This document shows positions 1 to 9,370 of a DNA stretch of 64,000 nt, piece after piece (positions within the stretch are counted from its first letter, which is position 1; the number at the start of each line of letters is the position of its first letter). The position numbers and the translations under genes were made by a program. A model generated the notes under the pieces. It searched no databases. It was not told the DNA's origin and saw nothing but the letters and a program-made list of their open reading frames with translations. The DNA is from Psychromonas sp. SP041 (GTDB taxonomy: Bacteria; Pseudomonadota; Gammaproteobacteria; Enterobacterales; Psychromonadaceae), in contig NZ_CBRF02000006.1 in assembly GCF_000470315.2 (NCBI RefSeq), positions 100,479 through 164,478 on the forward strand. Direction: 5' to 3'.

Positions 1-211
1 GGAAGCAACGGCTGACGGTACCTTTAATAGAATGGATATGATGCGTGAACAAATTTCACAACTTCACTTTGATGGTGTAGGAAAAGTGACGTTTAGTACC
101 GGCATGGCTACTATGAAAGAAGATGAGGAATTTAAAGATTGGTTACATCGAGCAGATGAAGCTCTCTATAAAGCAAAAGAAACGGGCAGAAACAGAATTG
201 TAAAAAGTTAA
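1..211 (+). CDS. GGDEF-domain protein, C-terminal fragment
   Basis: The window opens inside this gene; the frame begins at base 2 and stops with TAA at 209-211. The visible 69 residues match the end of a diguanylate cyclase domain. They include the strand VTFSTGMAT and the closing helix ADEALYKAKETGRNRI, which is the family's usual ADxALYxAKxxGRN signature. The GGDEF active site and any sensory domain lie outside the window, so activity cannot be judged. It would make or bind c-di-GMP. A 10-bp inverted repeat 20 bases downstream may end its transcript. Confidence 0.85.
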   Translation, partial: EATADGTFNRMDMMREQISQLHFDGVGKVTFSTGMATMKEDEEFKDWLHRADEALYKAKETGRNRIVKS

Positions 212-230
212 AGCATTACTCCACTTTTAA

Positions 231-267
231 AGTCAAATACAGAATAGTAACTCCTCCGTATTTGACT
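231..267 (+). terminator. inverted repeat after the GGDEF fragment
   Basis: A perfect 10-bp inverted repeat (231-240 AGTCAAATAC with 258-267 GTATTTGACT) has a 17-base loop. It lies just after the stop at 211. No uridine run follows, so it is only a weak terminator candidate. Confidence 0.35.
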
Positions 268-461
268 ACTTATTGACATTTAACCTATTTATTTCCTAAG
301 TTGTAGAACTTTTTATATTTATGTAGGTCTCACCAGCAGTATTTGAATCAACTAATTTAAATTTTAAGTTTAATATTCTTTTGTCTTATGAAGAAATAAT
401 AAAAGATTAAAAATTTAGAAAAAGTAATTCTTAACAATTCAATTAACTAACGGAAATAACC

Positions 462-950
462 ATGATCAAATTAAAATATTTAACAACTTCAATCATTGCT
501 TTAACAGCTGTATTTGCTTTAGCTGCATGTGATGATAAACCTGAAACGACAACAAGTGAAAAGGTAGACGAAGTAGCCGCTGATGTAAATAATGCAGTTA
601 AAGAAGCAGGTGAAAAAGTAGATGAAGTTGTTCTTGAAGCAGGGCAAGCAGCAGACTCTGTTGGTGAAGAAATGACTGAAATGGTTAAAAACGCTGATGA
701 TGCTGCTGAAAATACCGGTAAAAATATCAGCGATATGGCAACTGATGCTGGTAATTCAGTAAACGATGCAGCTAATAACGCAACTGACAAAGCCAGTGAA
801 ATGGCAACAGATGCTAGTAATACAGTAAATGGTGCAATTAATAGTACAACGGATAAAGCAAGTGATATGTCTACAGATGCGGTTAATGCACTTGAAGATG
901 CTTGTGAAAGTGCTAAAGAAGGTGTTGCAGCACAAAATACTGATTGTTAA
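462..950 (+). CDS. Ala/Asp-rich repeat lipoprotein, probably retained in the inner membrane
   Basis: This encodes 162 residues. A signal peptide of about 22 residues ends in the lipobox LAAC with Cys23. The next residues are Asp-Asp, and Asp at +2 is the classic Lol-avoidance signal, so inner-membrane retention is inferred. The mature part is low-complexity, rich in Ala, Asp, Thr, Glu and Asn, with a loose helical repeat such as MATDAGNSVNDAANNATDKA recurring between about residues 85 and 145. It resembles YtxH- or LEA-like amphipathic helical stress proteins only in composition. It ends with a short tail carrying two Cys. The gene stands alone with long AT-rich flanks. No specific family was recognised, and a role in envelope stress or cold adaptation would be a guess. 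Confidence 0.8.
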   Translation: MIKLKYLTTSIIALTAVFALAACDDKPETTTSEKVDEVAADVNNAVKEAGEKVDEVVLEAGQAADSVGEEMTEMVKNADDAAENTGKNISDMATDAGNSVNDAANNATDKASEMATDASNTVNGAINSTTDKASDMSTDAVNALEDACESAKEGVAAQNTDC

Positions 951-1068
951 TTAGTATTGTCGCCATATAACATATGCATTAATTGCACAGTGTAATGATA
1001 TTGCTTTATAACTGCATAAGATCATATATATAGCCTCATGACCATATAAAATGGCGATCACATAATCT

Positions 1069-1104
1069 TACAACCATAAAAATATTCGTATTTTTATGGT
1101 TGTA
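1069..1104 (+). terminator. 16-bp perfect hairpin with TTCG loop
   Basis: Bases 1069-1084 and 1089-1104 are perfectly complementary over 16 bp and enclose the very stable tetraloop TTCG. It is 118 bases after the lipoprotein stop. The descending strand contains TTTTT inside the stem, but no strong T run follows. It is probably a transcript end or RNA-protecting hairpin for the lipoprotein mRNA. Confidence 0.55.
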
Positions 1105-1320
1105 TCTATTATATAAACCCTCGTTACTCCTTGCTATGTACTCCAAGGCTGAACCTGCCCAATAATAAACCTTCAGAATAATAGCTATCATATACAAATG
1201 TTTAAGCCTCTTAATTCCTTATAGTATTATTTGATAATATGAAGATTTAACTTCTTTAACTTCTTTAATTTTTGAGGTCTTTCGTTATCTAAAAAACTAT
1301 TATGTTTAAAAGGTAAACTA

Positions 1321-1492
1321 ATACCAATCTAAGTAACTATATAAGTAACTATCTAGTCATTTATGCTTGTTAAAATGAATGCTAGCTTCGTTGTTGATTT
1401 TGTAATGAGAATCTAGCTACTGCAATCAACGCCTTGCTACCATCCATTTTACCTAACGCCTAAATAGACCATTTATTTATCCAGATTGGTAT
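1321..1492. repeat. dispersed ATACCAAT palindromic repeat, copy A
   Basis: The ends are a perfect 10-bp inverted repeat, ATACCAATCT (1321-1330) and AGATTGGTAT (1483-1492). An internal 39-base segment at 1366-1404 aligns without gaps to 37634-37672 in copy D, sharing CTTGTTAAAAT and TTCGTTGT. It has no coding capacity. It resembles a MITE or REP-type element. Confidence 0.65.
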
Positions 1493-1710
1493 AAAAATGA
1501 TGCTTTAAAATTAAGCTCATTATATTTATTCAAATAGTTAAGCTTTTATGTTTGATAATTAAGATTCTTGCTATTTTTTTATTAAACAATCTATTAATGA
1601 TAATATTAAATAAATATAAATAAAAAAGCGTATAGATGTGATACTTTCTATTTCTTTAGAACCCAATTTAAAATTTTTAGGTTGTATGCTAATCATGGAG
1701 AGAATAAAGC

Positions 1711-2961
1711 ATGTCTGGTTTTTCTGAGAAATTACATATTGAGCCCCATTATGGCGTTGTCGTTCATCGCGATTTTGAACCTCTGTATAGTGATGATAAT
1801 TATGCTCGTTTTTATGGCTATCAGAATGCTGAAAGCATTTTATCGCTTACTAGTATATTAGAATTGATTTCACCAGAGGAGCATTCAAAAGCACTAGAGG
1901 TTTATAAAAACCTTATGTCAGGTAAACAAAAACCAGGTGTTCGTACCTATAAAAATATTGATAAAGAAAACAATGAATTAACAGTACTCGCGATTGATAA
2001 TATTATTGACTGGGAAGGTGCCCCTGCAATGCAGGTGATTATTATTGACCTAAGTTATCAGTTTGAAATGCAGCGTAATTTGACCTTAAGCGAAGAGCGT
2101 TATCGAGTTTTAGTCGATGGCTCAATTCAAGGTATTTTGGTACATAATAATTTTAAACCGTTATTTTGTAATGATGCTTATGTACAAATGTTTGGTTTTG
2201 AGAACGAACAAGCACTATTAAATAGTAAAACTATTCTTTCGTTAATTCCTTCTGAATATCATGAGCAAGCCTACCGAGATAATAGATCATTACTTTCTGG
2301 GGTTGAAAGTGTTATTAAAACGGAAAGTAAAGGAATACGTCTTGATGGTTCAATTGTATGGGTGAGTTTATTATCAAGGACGGTTGTCTGGGATGGCGAA
2401 CCTGCTACGCAAATAACGGTAATGGATATCACTGAACAACAATTACTGCGTGAACGTCTCGAGCATAGAGCGAACTACGACGTATTGACCAACCTATTAA
2501 CACGTCGTGCATTTAATGAATTATTAGCAGAAGAGTTTACTTATGCACAACAGCATTCAAATGCTTTGTGCTGTGTATTAATTGATATCGATAACTTTAA
2601 AAATATTAATGATCAAAATGGTCACCATAGTGGAGATTTGGTACTTAAATCGTTTGCTAGTACCGCTAAAAAGAACCTTAGAGAAAGTGATTTTATCGGT
2701 CGTTGGGGAGGTGATGAATTTGTACTTATTTTACCTAAAACTGATATAGAGCATGCAAAACTCATTGCAGATCGTCTTTGTAATGATTTGGCCAATTTAT
2801 CCATTGATATTGATAATGGAAGTTTGAGTTTCTCCGTGAGTATTGGCGTATCATCTTTATCAAAAAAAGTGCATAACGTCGAGACGCTGTTATCTGAGGC
2901 AGATAAAGCATTATACCAAGCGAAGCATCAAGGAAAAGGGTGCGTTGCTATTGTTTCTTAG
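1711..2961 (+). CDS. PAS-PAS-GGDEF diguanylate cyclase
   Basis: This 416-residue soluble protein has no signal peptide or membrane helix. Two PAS domains (about residues 10-125 and 130-245) are recognisable internal duplicates: GVVVHRDFEPLYSDD in the first matches GILVHNNFKPLFCND in the second. A GGDEF domain follows (about 250-416). The active-site motif GGDEF is intact near residue 333. RESD lies five residues before it, as expected for the RxxD inhibitory site, so product inhibition by c-di-GMP is likely. It should convert two GTP to c-di-GMP in response to a cytoplasmic signal read by the PAS pair; the ligand cannot be told. The start has a good ribosome site, GGAGAG. It is monocistronic. 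Confidence 0.9.
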   Translation: MSGFSEKLHIEPHYGVVVHRDFEPLYSDDNYARFYGYQNAESILSLTSILELISPEEHSKALEVYKNLMSGKQKPGVRTYKNIDKENNELTVLAIDNIIDWEGAPAMQVIIIDLSYQFEMQRNLTLSEERYRVLVDGSIQGILVHNNFKPLFCNDAYVQMFGFENEQALLNSKTILSLIPSEYHEQAYRDNRSLLSGVESVIKTESKGIRLDGSIVWVSLLSRTVVWDGEPATQITVMDITEQQLLRERLEHRANYDVLTNLLTRRAFNELLAEEFTYAQQHSNALCCVLIDIDNFKNINDQNGHHSGDLVLKSFASTAKKNLRESDFIGRWGGDEFVLILPKTDIEHAKLIADRLCNDLANLSIDIDNGSLSFSVSIGVSSLSKKVHNVETLLSEADKALYQAKHQGKGCVAIVS

Positions 2962-3128
2962 TAGATTTTTTATATAAGCGTAAGCATAGGAATAGCGGAA
3001 AACATTTATCTCGTCAGTCAATTCCTTTCGAAAGAGAACAGCTGAGTGAGCAGCTAGTTTTTGATAATAAAGTTTATCTATAGATTATCTTTTTAAAGGG
3101 AAGGGGTTTAAAAGCATTATTCCTCTGT

Positions 3129-3180
3129 ACCTTCAAAAAACCTTCAAAAAAAAACCTTCAAAAAAGAACCTTCCAAAAAA
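3129..3180. repeat. CCTTC(A)n short tandem repeat
   Basis: Four successive units of CCTTC followed by 6-9 A residues (the last is CCTTCC) occupy about 50 bases. This looks like a slippage-prone simple repeat. It lies after the diguanylate cyclase and before no nearby gene, so a phase-variation role is not supported. Confidence 0.7.
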
Positions 3181-3546
3181 TAATATTTCTCAAATAACAC
3201 TTTTATTTGATCTATTTTTATACTTAATAAGTATATATAGATGTTCACATTTGTGATGTAAGTTACCGTTTAAATCATTGTAAAAATAATAATATTGATT
3301 GAATTAACGATAATCGTATTAGTGGCATCAAGATTATAAAAGAACGGGTTTAATAGTGTTGATAATTAATTATAAAGATATCAACAATATAACGTCCATT
3401 AAACTGAATATCGAACAATGTAATGGTAATTAGTCCGCTGTTGAATCTTAACTAAAACTAAATAACTTACTAGTAAAGGTCTTTTCTACTTGTTGCCTAC
3501 AATGACTTTGTTATACTTGCCGAAATTTAGTGCTTACTCAGACTTT

Positions 3547-3562
3547 TTTGATTTGAATCACA
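3547..3562. promoter_or_regulatory. FNR/CRP-family binding site candidate
   Basis: TTGAT-TTGA-ATCAC at 3548-3561 matches the FNR consensus TTGAT-N4-ATCAA at 9 of 10 positions. The overlapping TTTGA-N6-TCACA at 3547-3562 also resembles a CRP site. It sits about 80 bp upstream of the 3642 gene and 900 bp upstream of cyoA. Seen by eye only; the assignment is inference. Confidence 0.35.
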
Positions 3563-3641
3563 TTAGATGCTTTGAAAATAAAGTAGGGCGTTTAAGTTTA
3601 AATCGTTTATTTTTAATATTTTCACATAACTACTAAGGCGA

Positions 3642-4052
3642 ATGCTTTTGAGTTTATTACATTATATGCAAATAAAAGTGCCATCTATGTTAAATAGATT
3701 ACATTCGAGTGCGCGATATATTTTTGTAGAACGAAAGTTATTGTCTATATTGATTCTTTTATTAGTAAATTCGAGCATGTTGTTTAGCGGTGTCGTTGAA
3801 AATGCGAGTGAGTTAAGCTCATTTTTAACTGAAGATACTTTATCTGAGTCTTCGCTAGTGAGCATCTTTAATTTTTTATCTGATCCTGAATTATCTGGCC
3901 AATTACTTATTGGCTTATGCTGGTTAATATTTCTATTTTTTTCAGCCCGCCGTACCGCTATTGCTTTGCAAAAAGCGGCCTTTGCTACTAGTGAAACACT
4001 TCAGTCCTTTATTGGGCTTAATACTCATGGTTGCCGTGCACCACCTCTGTAA
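3642..4052 (+). CDS. hypothetical two-helix membrane protein
   Basis: This 136-residue protein was not recognised. Two hydrophobic segments are visible, about residues 32-51 (rich in Leu/Ile) and 89-106 (LLIGLCWLIFLFF), joined by an acidic Ser-rich loop, and it ends in a short Arg/Ala-containing tail. The ribosome site before ATG 3642 is weak (AAGG very close to the start); in-frame ATGs at 3669 and 3690 are alternatives that keep both helices. It lies 409 bp upstream of the cyo operon on the same strand, downstream of a possible FNR/CRP site. A link with respiration is only positional. Confidence 0.5.
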   Translation: MLLSLLHYMQIKVPSMLNRLHSSARYIFVERKLLSILILLLVNSSMLFSGVVENASELSSFLTEDTLSESSLVSIFNFLSDPELSGQLLIGLCWLIFLFFSARRTAIALQKAAFATSETLQSFIGLNTHGCRAPPL

Positions 4053-4461
4053 TTAGTTGAACGCTAACTGTTATTTATATCCTTTAATTCATGTTGAGCT
4101 TTATTTTTAATATTACTCATCTTTAAGTTATATAAAAACGGTCTTTTGCGATTCAACCAACTCTCTTAATTTTCTCATTATTTTAATCGCTAGCATTTTC
4201 TATCGATGATAAAAATACACTGGGAAATTATCTACTCTGTTGTTTTTAAACTACTTATTTTTTAAACAACATCTTTCAACATTTAGGTTATACCAATTTA
4301 GCTTAATTAAATTGTTTAACATGACGTATTAAAAATGAGCAAGTACAAGGTGTTGTTAATCCCAATAGTGAGCTATTAGGATTGAAAACAGTGTTATCGC
4401 CCATTTTGATAAGTGATGTTTACAAAATAATGATGCTGATAGGTATTAGTAGGATAGTCCA
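4053..4461. other. 409-bp region upstream of the cyo operon
   Basis: No gene was seen. A half copy of the dispersed repeat begins at 4290 (ATACCAATTTAGCTTAATTA) with no obvious right end. The cyo promoter must lie here, but I could not single out one -35/-10 pair. Confidence 0.55.
4290..4320. repeat. possible half copy of ATACCAAT repeat
   Basis: ATACCAATTTAGCTTAATTA at 4290 matches the left end of the dispersed repeats at 35983 and 37601 (ATACCAATCAC then CTAATTAA). A matching GGTAT right end was not found nearby, so this is a fragment or a chance match. Confidence 0.35.
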
Positions 4462-5394
4462 TTGTTAATTCGCAACCTTTGTAATATCGCGTTAGCTAGT
4501 ACAGTGCTGGCATTGTCTGGCTGTTCAGGCGGAGTACTTGACCCAAAAGGTCAAATTGGTATTGATGAGAAGAACTTAATCATCATTGCTACTGTACTGA
4601 TGCTGCTTGTCGTGATCCCCGTTATTGTGATGACTTTATATTTCGCATGGAAATATAGAGATACACAAACTCATGAAATTTATGCTCCGAAATGGGCTCA
4701 CTCAAATAAAATCGAAGCTTTTGTTTGGGCTGTGCCAATCGTTATCGTGATTATTTTAGGTGTCATTACTTGGGAATCAACCCATAGTTTAGACCCTTAT
4801 AAACCGATCGAAGGGAAAGGTAAGCATCTTACTGTTGAAGTCGTTTCATTAAACTGGAAGTGGTTATTTATTTATCCTGAGCAAGGTATTGCGACGGTAA
4901 ATGAATTGGTGTTCCCCGCTAATGTGCCGGTTGAATACAAAATCACGTCAGAAAGTACGATGAACTCATTCTTCATTCCGCAATTGGGTAGTCAAATTTA
5001 CTCAATGGCCGGTATGGAAACTAAGTTGCATTTAATTGCTAATGAGCCAGGTACCTTTAAAGGCTTCTCTGCAAATTACAGTGGTGCGGGTTTCTCTGGT
5101 ATGAAATTTAATGCAATTGCAACGCCTACCCAAGGTGATTTTGATAAATGGGTAAGTGATGTAAAAGCAAAGGGTAATAAACTGACTAAAGCTAATTATT
5201 ACGAATTAGCTAAAGCAAGTGAAAATAACCCAGTAACCTATTACGGCGATGTTGATAAAGGGTTGTTCCACACCATTATCATGAAATATATGCCAGGTAT
5301 GAAAGACATGAAAGGTATGAAAAAAATGACTGATATGCCTCATGACATGGCTGAACATTCAGCAACACCATCTATTAGCCAAGGCGAGGAATAA
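4462..5394 (+). CDS. cyoA: cytochrome bo3 ubiquinol oxidase subunit II (CyoA)
   Basis: The 310-residue protein starts at TTG with GGAT upstream. A lipoprotein signal with lipobox LSGC (Cys21) is followed by two membrane helices (about 39-61 and 86-104). A periplasmic cupredoxin-like domain comes next, with [21 protein letters not shown], typical of subunit II. As in quinol oxidases, the Cys/His/Met set of the CuA centre is not seen. It is close to the 315-residue E. coli protein. The C-terminal tail is unusual: from about residue 275 it carries nine Met with several Lys and His. It is the first gene of cyoABCDE, and cyoB starts 2 bases after its stop. The complex oxidises ubiquinol, reduces O2 to water and pumps protons. 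Confidence 0.95.
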   Translation: MLIRNLCNIALASTVLALSGCSGGVLDPKGQIGIDEKNLIIIATVLMLLVVIPVIVMTLYFAWKYRDTQTHEIYAPKWAHSNKIEAFVWAVPIVIVIILGVITWESTHSLDPYKPIEGKGKHLTVEVVSLNWKWLFIYPEQGIATVNELVFPANVPVEYKITSESTMNSFFIPQLGSQIYSMAGMETKLHLIANEPGTFKGFSANYSGAGFSGMKFNAIATPTQGDFDKWVSDVKAKGNKLTKANYYELAKASENNPVTYYGDVDKGLFHTIIMKYMPGMKDMKGMKKMTDMPHDMAEHSATPSISQGEE

Positions 5395-5396
5395 GT

Positions 5397-7400
5397 ATGT
5401 CGTTTTTAGGTAAATTATCTTTAGATGCAATTCCGTACCATGAACCAATTCTTGTGTTCACAATGGCTGCCATTGCTATTGGCGGACTTGTTCTTTTTAC
5501 TCTTATTACAAAATATAAAAAATGGGGTGTACTTTGGCGTGATTGGATCACCTCGGTGGACCATAAACGTTTAGGTATCATGTACATCTTCGTTGCTTTA
5601 GTGATGCTGTTCCGTGGTTTCAGTGATGCCATCATGATGCGAACTCAACTTGCGCTTGCAACAAGTGGTGCCCCGGGGATTTTACCTCCAGAGCATTACG
5701 ACCAAATATTTACAGCGCATGGTGTTATTATGATCATCTTTATGGCTATGCCATTTATGATTGGTTTAATGAACATCATCTTGCCGCTGCAAATTGGTGC
5801 ACGTGATGTTGCTTTCCCATTCTTAAATAACTTAAGTTTTTGGTTAACAGCCAGCGGTGCGATTTTAATTAATATTTCACTTGTTTTTGGTGAGTTTGCT
5901 AAAACAGGTTGGGTAGCTTATCCGCCACTATCGGAGCTGACGTTTAGCCCAGGAGTCGGAGTTGATTATTATATTTGGGCCTTACAGATATCTGGGCTTG
6001 GTACGTTATTAACTGCAGTTAACTTTTTAGTGACTGTATTTAAAATGCGTGCGCCAGGTATGACTTTGATGAAAATGCCAATTTTTACTTGGACTTGTAC
6101 ATGGGCTAATATCTTAATTGCAGCGTCATTCCCAATATTAACCGCCGTGTTAACAATGTTAACGCTTGACCGTTATTTAGGGTTCCACTTCTTTACCAAT
6201 GATGGTGGCGGTAACGCCATGATGTACATCAACCTATTCTGGGCTTGGGGTCATCCTGAGGTATACATTTTAGTCTTACCTGCTTTTGGTATTTTCTCTG
6301 AAATTATTTCTACGTTCACTTCTAAGCGTTTATTCGGTTATACATCGATGATATACGCAAGTGGCGCGATTTCGATTTTAGGCTTTATTGTTTGGTTACA
6401 TCACTTCTTTACCATGGGGTCGAGTGCCAACGTTAATGCTTTCTTTGGTGTGATGACGATGGTTATTGCGGTCCCAACAGGGGTGAAGCTTTTCAACTGG
6501 CTATTTACTATTTACCGTGGTCGTTTACAAATGACTGTCCCAGTAATGTGGACACTTGGGTTTATGGTTACCTTTACGGTAGGCGGTATGACAGGTGTGT
6601 TATTAGCGATACCAGGTGCCGATTATGTATTACATAACAGCCTATTCTTAATTGCACATTTCCATAATACGATCATTGGTGGTGCGGTCTTTGGTTACCT
6701 TGCTGGCTTTTCATTTTGGTTCCCTAAAGCAATGGGCTTTAAACTCAACGTACGTTGGGGTAAAGCAGCTTTCTGGTTCTGGATTGTTGGGTTCTTTGTT
6801 GCATTTATGCCGCTTTACGTACTTGGTTTCTTAGGTATGACGCGTCGTTTAAACCACACTAATAACCCTGATTGGAATATCTGGTTATATATCGCTGCTG
6901 GCGGTGCTGTACTCATTATGTTCGGTATTATTTGTCAAGTTGTTCAATTATATGTGAGCTTTAGAGATCGTGAAGCGCTTGATGATGAAACGGGCGACCC
7001 ATGGAATGGTCATACGCTTGAGTGGGCGACATCGTCACCTCCACAAGCTTATAATTTTGCTGAGATCCCTGAAGTACATGACATTGATGCATGGACAGAT
7101 ATGAAAGAAAAGGGACAAGTTTATCAGTCTAAAGCAAGCTATGAACCTATTCATATGCCTAAAAATACTGCTGCTGGTGTCTTGATGGGCCTAACATTAA
7201 CTATCTTCTGTTTCGCTATGATTTGGCATGTTTGGTGGTTAGCGATTGTTGGTTTAGTCGGTGCTATTGCAGTATTTATTAAACGTTGTTACAGCAATGA
7301 TGTTGACTATTACGTGCAACCAGAAGAAGTTTTAGCAACAGAGAATGCCTTCAACTTAAGCGGTTCGGCTAAAAATAACAGTAAGGGGATAAAAGCATGA
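5397..7400 (+). CDS. cyoB: cytochrome bo3 ubiquinol oxidase subunit I (CyoB)
   Basis: This 667-residue multi-helix haem-copper oxidase catalytic subunit compares with 663 in E. coli. The metal-ligand motifs are present: [11 protein letters not shown] (low-spin haem His), [10 protein letters not shown] (CuB His and cross-linked Tyr), WLHHFFTMG (two CuB His) and [12 protein letters not shown] (haem o3 and haem b ligands). The N-terminal [12 protein letters not shown] and the long hydrophilic segment near residue 530 match the quinol-oxidase branch. The gene overlaps cyoC by four bases (ATGA), implying translational coupling. Confidence 0.97.
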   Translation: MSFLGKLSLDAIPYHEPILVFTMAAIAIGGLVLFTLITKYKKWGVLWRDWITSVDHKRLGIMYIFVALVMLFRGFSDAIMMRTQLALATSGAPGILPPEHYDQIFTAHGVIMIIFMAMPFMIGLMNIILPLQIGARDVAFPFLNNLSFWLTASGAILINISLVFGEFAKTGWVAYPPLSELTFSPGVGVDYYIWALQISGLGTLLTAVNFLVTVFKMRAPGMTLMKMPIFTWTCTWANILIAASFPILTAVLTMLTLDRYLGFHFFTNDGGGNAMMYINLFWAWGHPEVYILVLPAFGIFSEIISTFTSKRLFGYTSMIYASGAISILGFIVWLHHFFTMGSSANVNAFFGVMTMVIAVPTGVKLFNWLFTIYRGRLQMTVPVMWTLGFMVTFTVGGMTGVLLAIPGADYVLHNSLFLIAHFHNTIIGGAVFGYLAGFSFWFPKAMGFKLNVRWGKAAFWFWIVGFFVAFMPLYVLGFLGMTRRLNHTNNPDWNIWLYIAAGGAVLIMFGIICQVVQLYVSFRDREALDDETGDPWNGHTLEWATSSPPQAYNFAEIPEVHDIDAWTDMKEKGQVYQSKASYEPIHMPKNTAAGVLMGLTLTIFCFAMIWHVWWLAIVGLVGAIAVFIKRCYSNDVDYYVQPEEVLATENAFNLSGSAKNNSKGIKA

Positions 7401-8032
7401 GTACGTTATCTATCAACGTAGAGGCTGAAAATACAGCACTAGCCTCACATGATGATCATGCACATGAGCATCATGATACTTCTGGCGATACTGTATTTGG
7501 TTTTTGGTTATATTTAATGACCGATTGTCTTTTATTTGCTTCGTTCTTTGCTACTTATGCCGTGTTATTTATGAATACGGTTGGCGGAGTGTCCGGTAAA
7601 GATATTTTTGAACTTGATTTTGTTGCCGTTGAAACTGCTGCGTTATTGATCAGTAGTATTACTTTTGGTTTTGCGATGATTTGCGCACAAGGACAAAAGA
7701 AAGCACTCACTTTAATGTGGTTAGCGATCACTTTTTGTCTAGGTGCTACCTTTATAGGTATGGAAATCTATGAATTCACTCACCTTATTGAACATGGTAA
7801 TGGCCCGCAGGGAAGTGCTTTTTTAAGCTCATTTTTTGCTTTAGTTGGTTTACATGGTTTACATGTAACAGCGGGTTTAATTTGGATGGCAATAATGATG
7901 ATCGAAGTTGCACGCCGTGGTTTAGGTAAACCAACCGTGACACGTCTAATGTGTTTAAGTTTATTTTGGCACTTCTTAGACATTGTTTGGATTTGTGTAT
8001 TTACCGTTGTTTATTTAATGGGAGTAATGTAA
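7397..8032 (+). CDS. cyoC: cytochrome bo3 ubiquinol oxidase subunit III (CyoC)
   Basis: This 211-residue protein has five predicted membrane helices and the COX3 signatures [21 protein letters not shown] and [14 protein letters not shown] His-rich N-terminal stretch ([10 protein letters not shown], about residues 16-25) precedes the first helix and may bind metal; this kind of head is common in the family. It overlaps cyoB by 4 bases and cyoD by 1 base. The subunit stabilises the catalytic core of the bo3 oxidase. Confidence 0.95.
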   Translation: MSTLSINVEAENTALASHDDHAHEHHDTSGDTVFGFWLYLMTDCLLFASFFATYAVLFMNTVGGVSGKDIFELDFVAVETAALLISSITFGFAMICAQGQKKALTLMWLAITFCLGATFIGMEIYEFTHLIEHGNGPQGSAFLSSFFALVGLHGLHVTAGLIWMAIMMIEVARRGLGKPTVTRLMCLSLFWHFLDIVWICVFTVVYLMGVM

Positions 8033-8361
8033 TGAATCATAACGAAACACATGATGATGCATCTCACGGTACCGTTAAAGGTTACCTAATTGGTTTTGTG
8101 TTAGCGGTTATTTTGACAGTCATTCCGTTTTATATGGTAATGACAGGTGACTTTTCAAAAGTGACTACGTTATGGACCATTATTACGTTAGCTATTGTGC
8201 AAATTTGGGTACATTTAAAGTATTTCTTACACCTTAATTTCATCACTGAAGATGGAAGAGCGAGTACGTTCTCGTTCTTATTCAGTGCCTTGATTATCGT
8301 CATGGTAGTGGGATTATCTGTTTGGATTATTTACGAATCTAACGCAATGATGATGTACTAA
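8032..8361 (+). CDS. cyoD: cytochrome bo3 ubiquinol oxidase subunit IV (CyoD)
   Basis: Starting at ATG 8032, which shares its A with the cyoC stop, the product is 109 residues, the same length as in E. coli. A longer frame reading back to 7951 lies inside cyoC and is not needed. It has three membrane helices, a charged His-containing N-terminus (HNETHDD), and the family core VQIWVHLKYFLHL. It is an assembly and stability subunit of the bo3 complex. Confidence 0.93.
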   Translation: MNHNETHDDASHGTVKGYLIGFVLAVILTVIPFYMVMTGDFSKVTTLWTIITLAIVQIWVHLKYFLHLNFITEDGRASTFSFLFSALIIVMVVGLSVWIIYESNAMMMY

Positions 8362-8398
8362 TTTAAAGTAACTGATAGTTTGTAAGAAGAGGTTAAAG

Positions 8399-9283
8399 AT
8401 GTTTCGTCGTTATTGGAGTGTGACTAAACCTGGCATTATCATGGGAAACTTCATCAGTGTTGCGGGCGGTTTTTTGCTCGCATCAAAAGGTGATGTAGAC
8501 CTTTGGTTAATGACAGCTACGTTAATTGGCTTGTCGCTCGTTATTGCTTCGGGTTGTGCTATTAATAATGTGATTGATAGAGATATAGATATCAAAATGG
8601 CACGAACTCGTACACGAGTAACCGTGACTGGCGAGATGTCTGGAATGACTGCTTTATGTCACGGCATTGTTCTAGGGATAATAGGTTTCGGTCTATTAAT
8701 TGCCTATACAACACAAGTTGCTGTGCTTTTTGCTGCCTTTGGTTACTTTATTTATGTTGGTGTATACAGCCTGTATATGAAACGTAATTCAGTGTATGGC
8801 ACGTTTGTCGGTAGCTTATCTGGCGCAGTGCCACCCGTTGTTGGCTACTGTGCTGTGACTGGCCAATTTGATACGGGTGCATTGATACTATTAGTTATGT
8901 TTAGCTTATGGCAAATGCCACACTCATATGCGATTGCTATTTTCCGCTTTAAAGATTACCAAGCGGCGAATATTCCTGTGTTACCAGTAGCGCAAGGAAT
9001 TGATAAAGCAAAACGCCATATCGTGTTGTATATCGCAATATACACGTTAGTTGTGATGTTATTGCCAATCAATGGTTATACGGGAGCTGCCTTTATGGCC
9101 GTCGCTTGTACCACTAGTTTTTGGTGGTTGTTAATGGCATTGAGGGGCTACCGTCGTAATATTGATGTTAGTGGGTGGGCTCGCCAAGTGTTCGCCTTCT
9201 CTATTATTAATATTACCGCTTTGAGCATTGCTATGGCGGTGGATTATCAGAGTATGGCACCACATATAATTGGGTTTAACTAA
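8399..9283 (+). CDS. cyoE: protohaem IX farnesyltransferase (haem O synthase)
   Basis: The 294-residue integral membrane prenyltransferase of the UbiA family carries the polyprenyl-diphosphate motif [16 protein letters not shown] and the second conserved loop [20 protein letters not shown]. It farnesylates haem B to haem O, the cofactor of the cyo oxidase. The start has AGAGG, 37 bp after cyoD. A strong terminator follows, closing the operon. Confidence 0.96.
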   Translation: MFRRYWSVTKPGIIMGNFISVAGGFLLASKGDVDLWLMTATLIGLSLVIASGCAINNVIDRDIDIKMARTRTRVTVTGEMSGMTALCHGIVLGIIGFGLLIAYTTQVAVLFAAFGYFIYVGVYSLYMKRNSVYGTFVGSLSGAVPPVVGYCAVTGQFDTGALILLVMFSLWQMPHSYAIAIFRFKDYQAANIPVLPVAQGIDKAKRHIVLYIAIYTLVVMLLPINGYTGAAFMAVACTTSFWWLLMALRGYRRNIDVSGWARQVFAFSIINITALSIAMAVDYQSMAPHIIGFN

Positions 9284-9335
9284 CCCAATCTTTCGCTCTT
9301 TTTATTACGAAGAGCGATATGTAAATGATATGAAT

Positions 9336-9370
9336 AAAAAGGCCTAGGGTTAACACTCTAGGCCTTTTTT
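9336..9370 (+). terminator. terminator of the cyo operon
   Basis: AAAAAGGCCTAG pairs with CTAGGCCTTTTTT around a short loop and ends in a T run, 53 bases after cyoE. The A-run/T-run symmetry lets it work in both directions. Confidence 0.85.

Larger units (their letters stand above)
951..1710. other. 760-bp intergenic region, AT-rich
   Basis: No credible gene was found. It holds the TTCG hairpin at 1069-1104 and one diverged copy of the dispersed ATACCAAT palindromic repeat at 1321-1492. A very AT-rich stretch (1500-1680) lies just before the next gene and probably contains its promoter; I could not choose one promoter with confidence. Confidence 0.7.
2962..3641. other. 680-bp intergenic region with A-rich repeats
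   Basis: No gene was seen. It contains a short tandem repeat of CCTTC plus A-runs (3129-3180), then strongly AT-rich DNA. An FNR/CRP-like site lies at 3547-3562, about 80 bases before the next open frame. Confidence 0.65.

Noticed and set aside
443..790. Minus-strand open frame over the lipoprotein gene
   Set aside because: Antisense shadow: its Ser/Ala/Thr-rich product mirrors the repetitive lipoprotein codons, and the plus strand has a clear signal peptide and lipobox.
7951..8031. N-terminal extension of CyoD
   Set aside because: It lies inside cyoC; the inner ATG at 8032 gives the exact family length of 109 residues.
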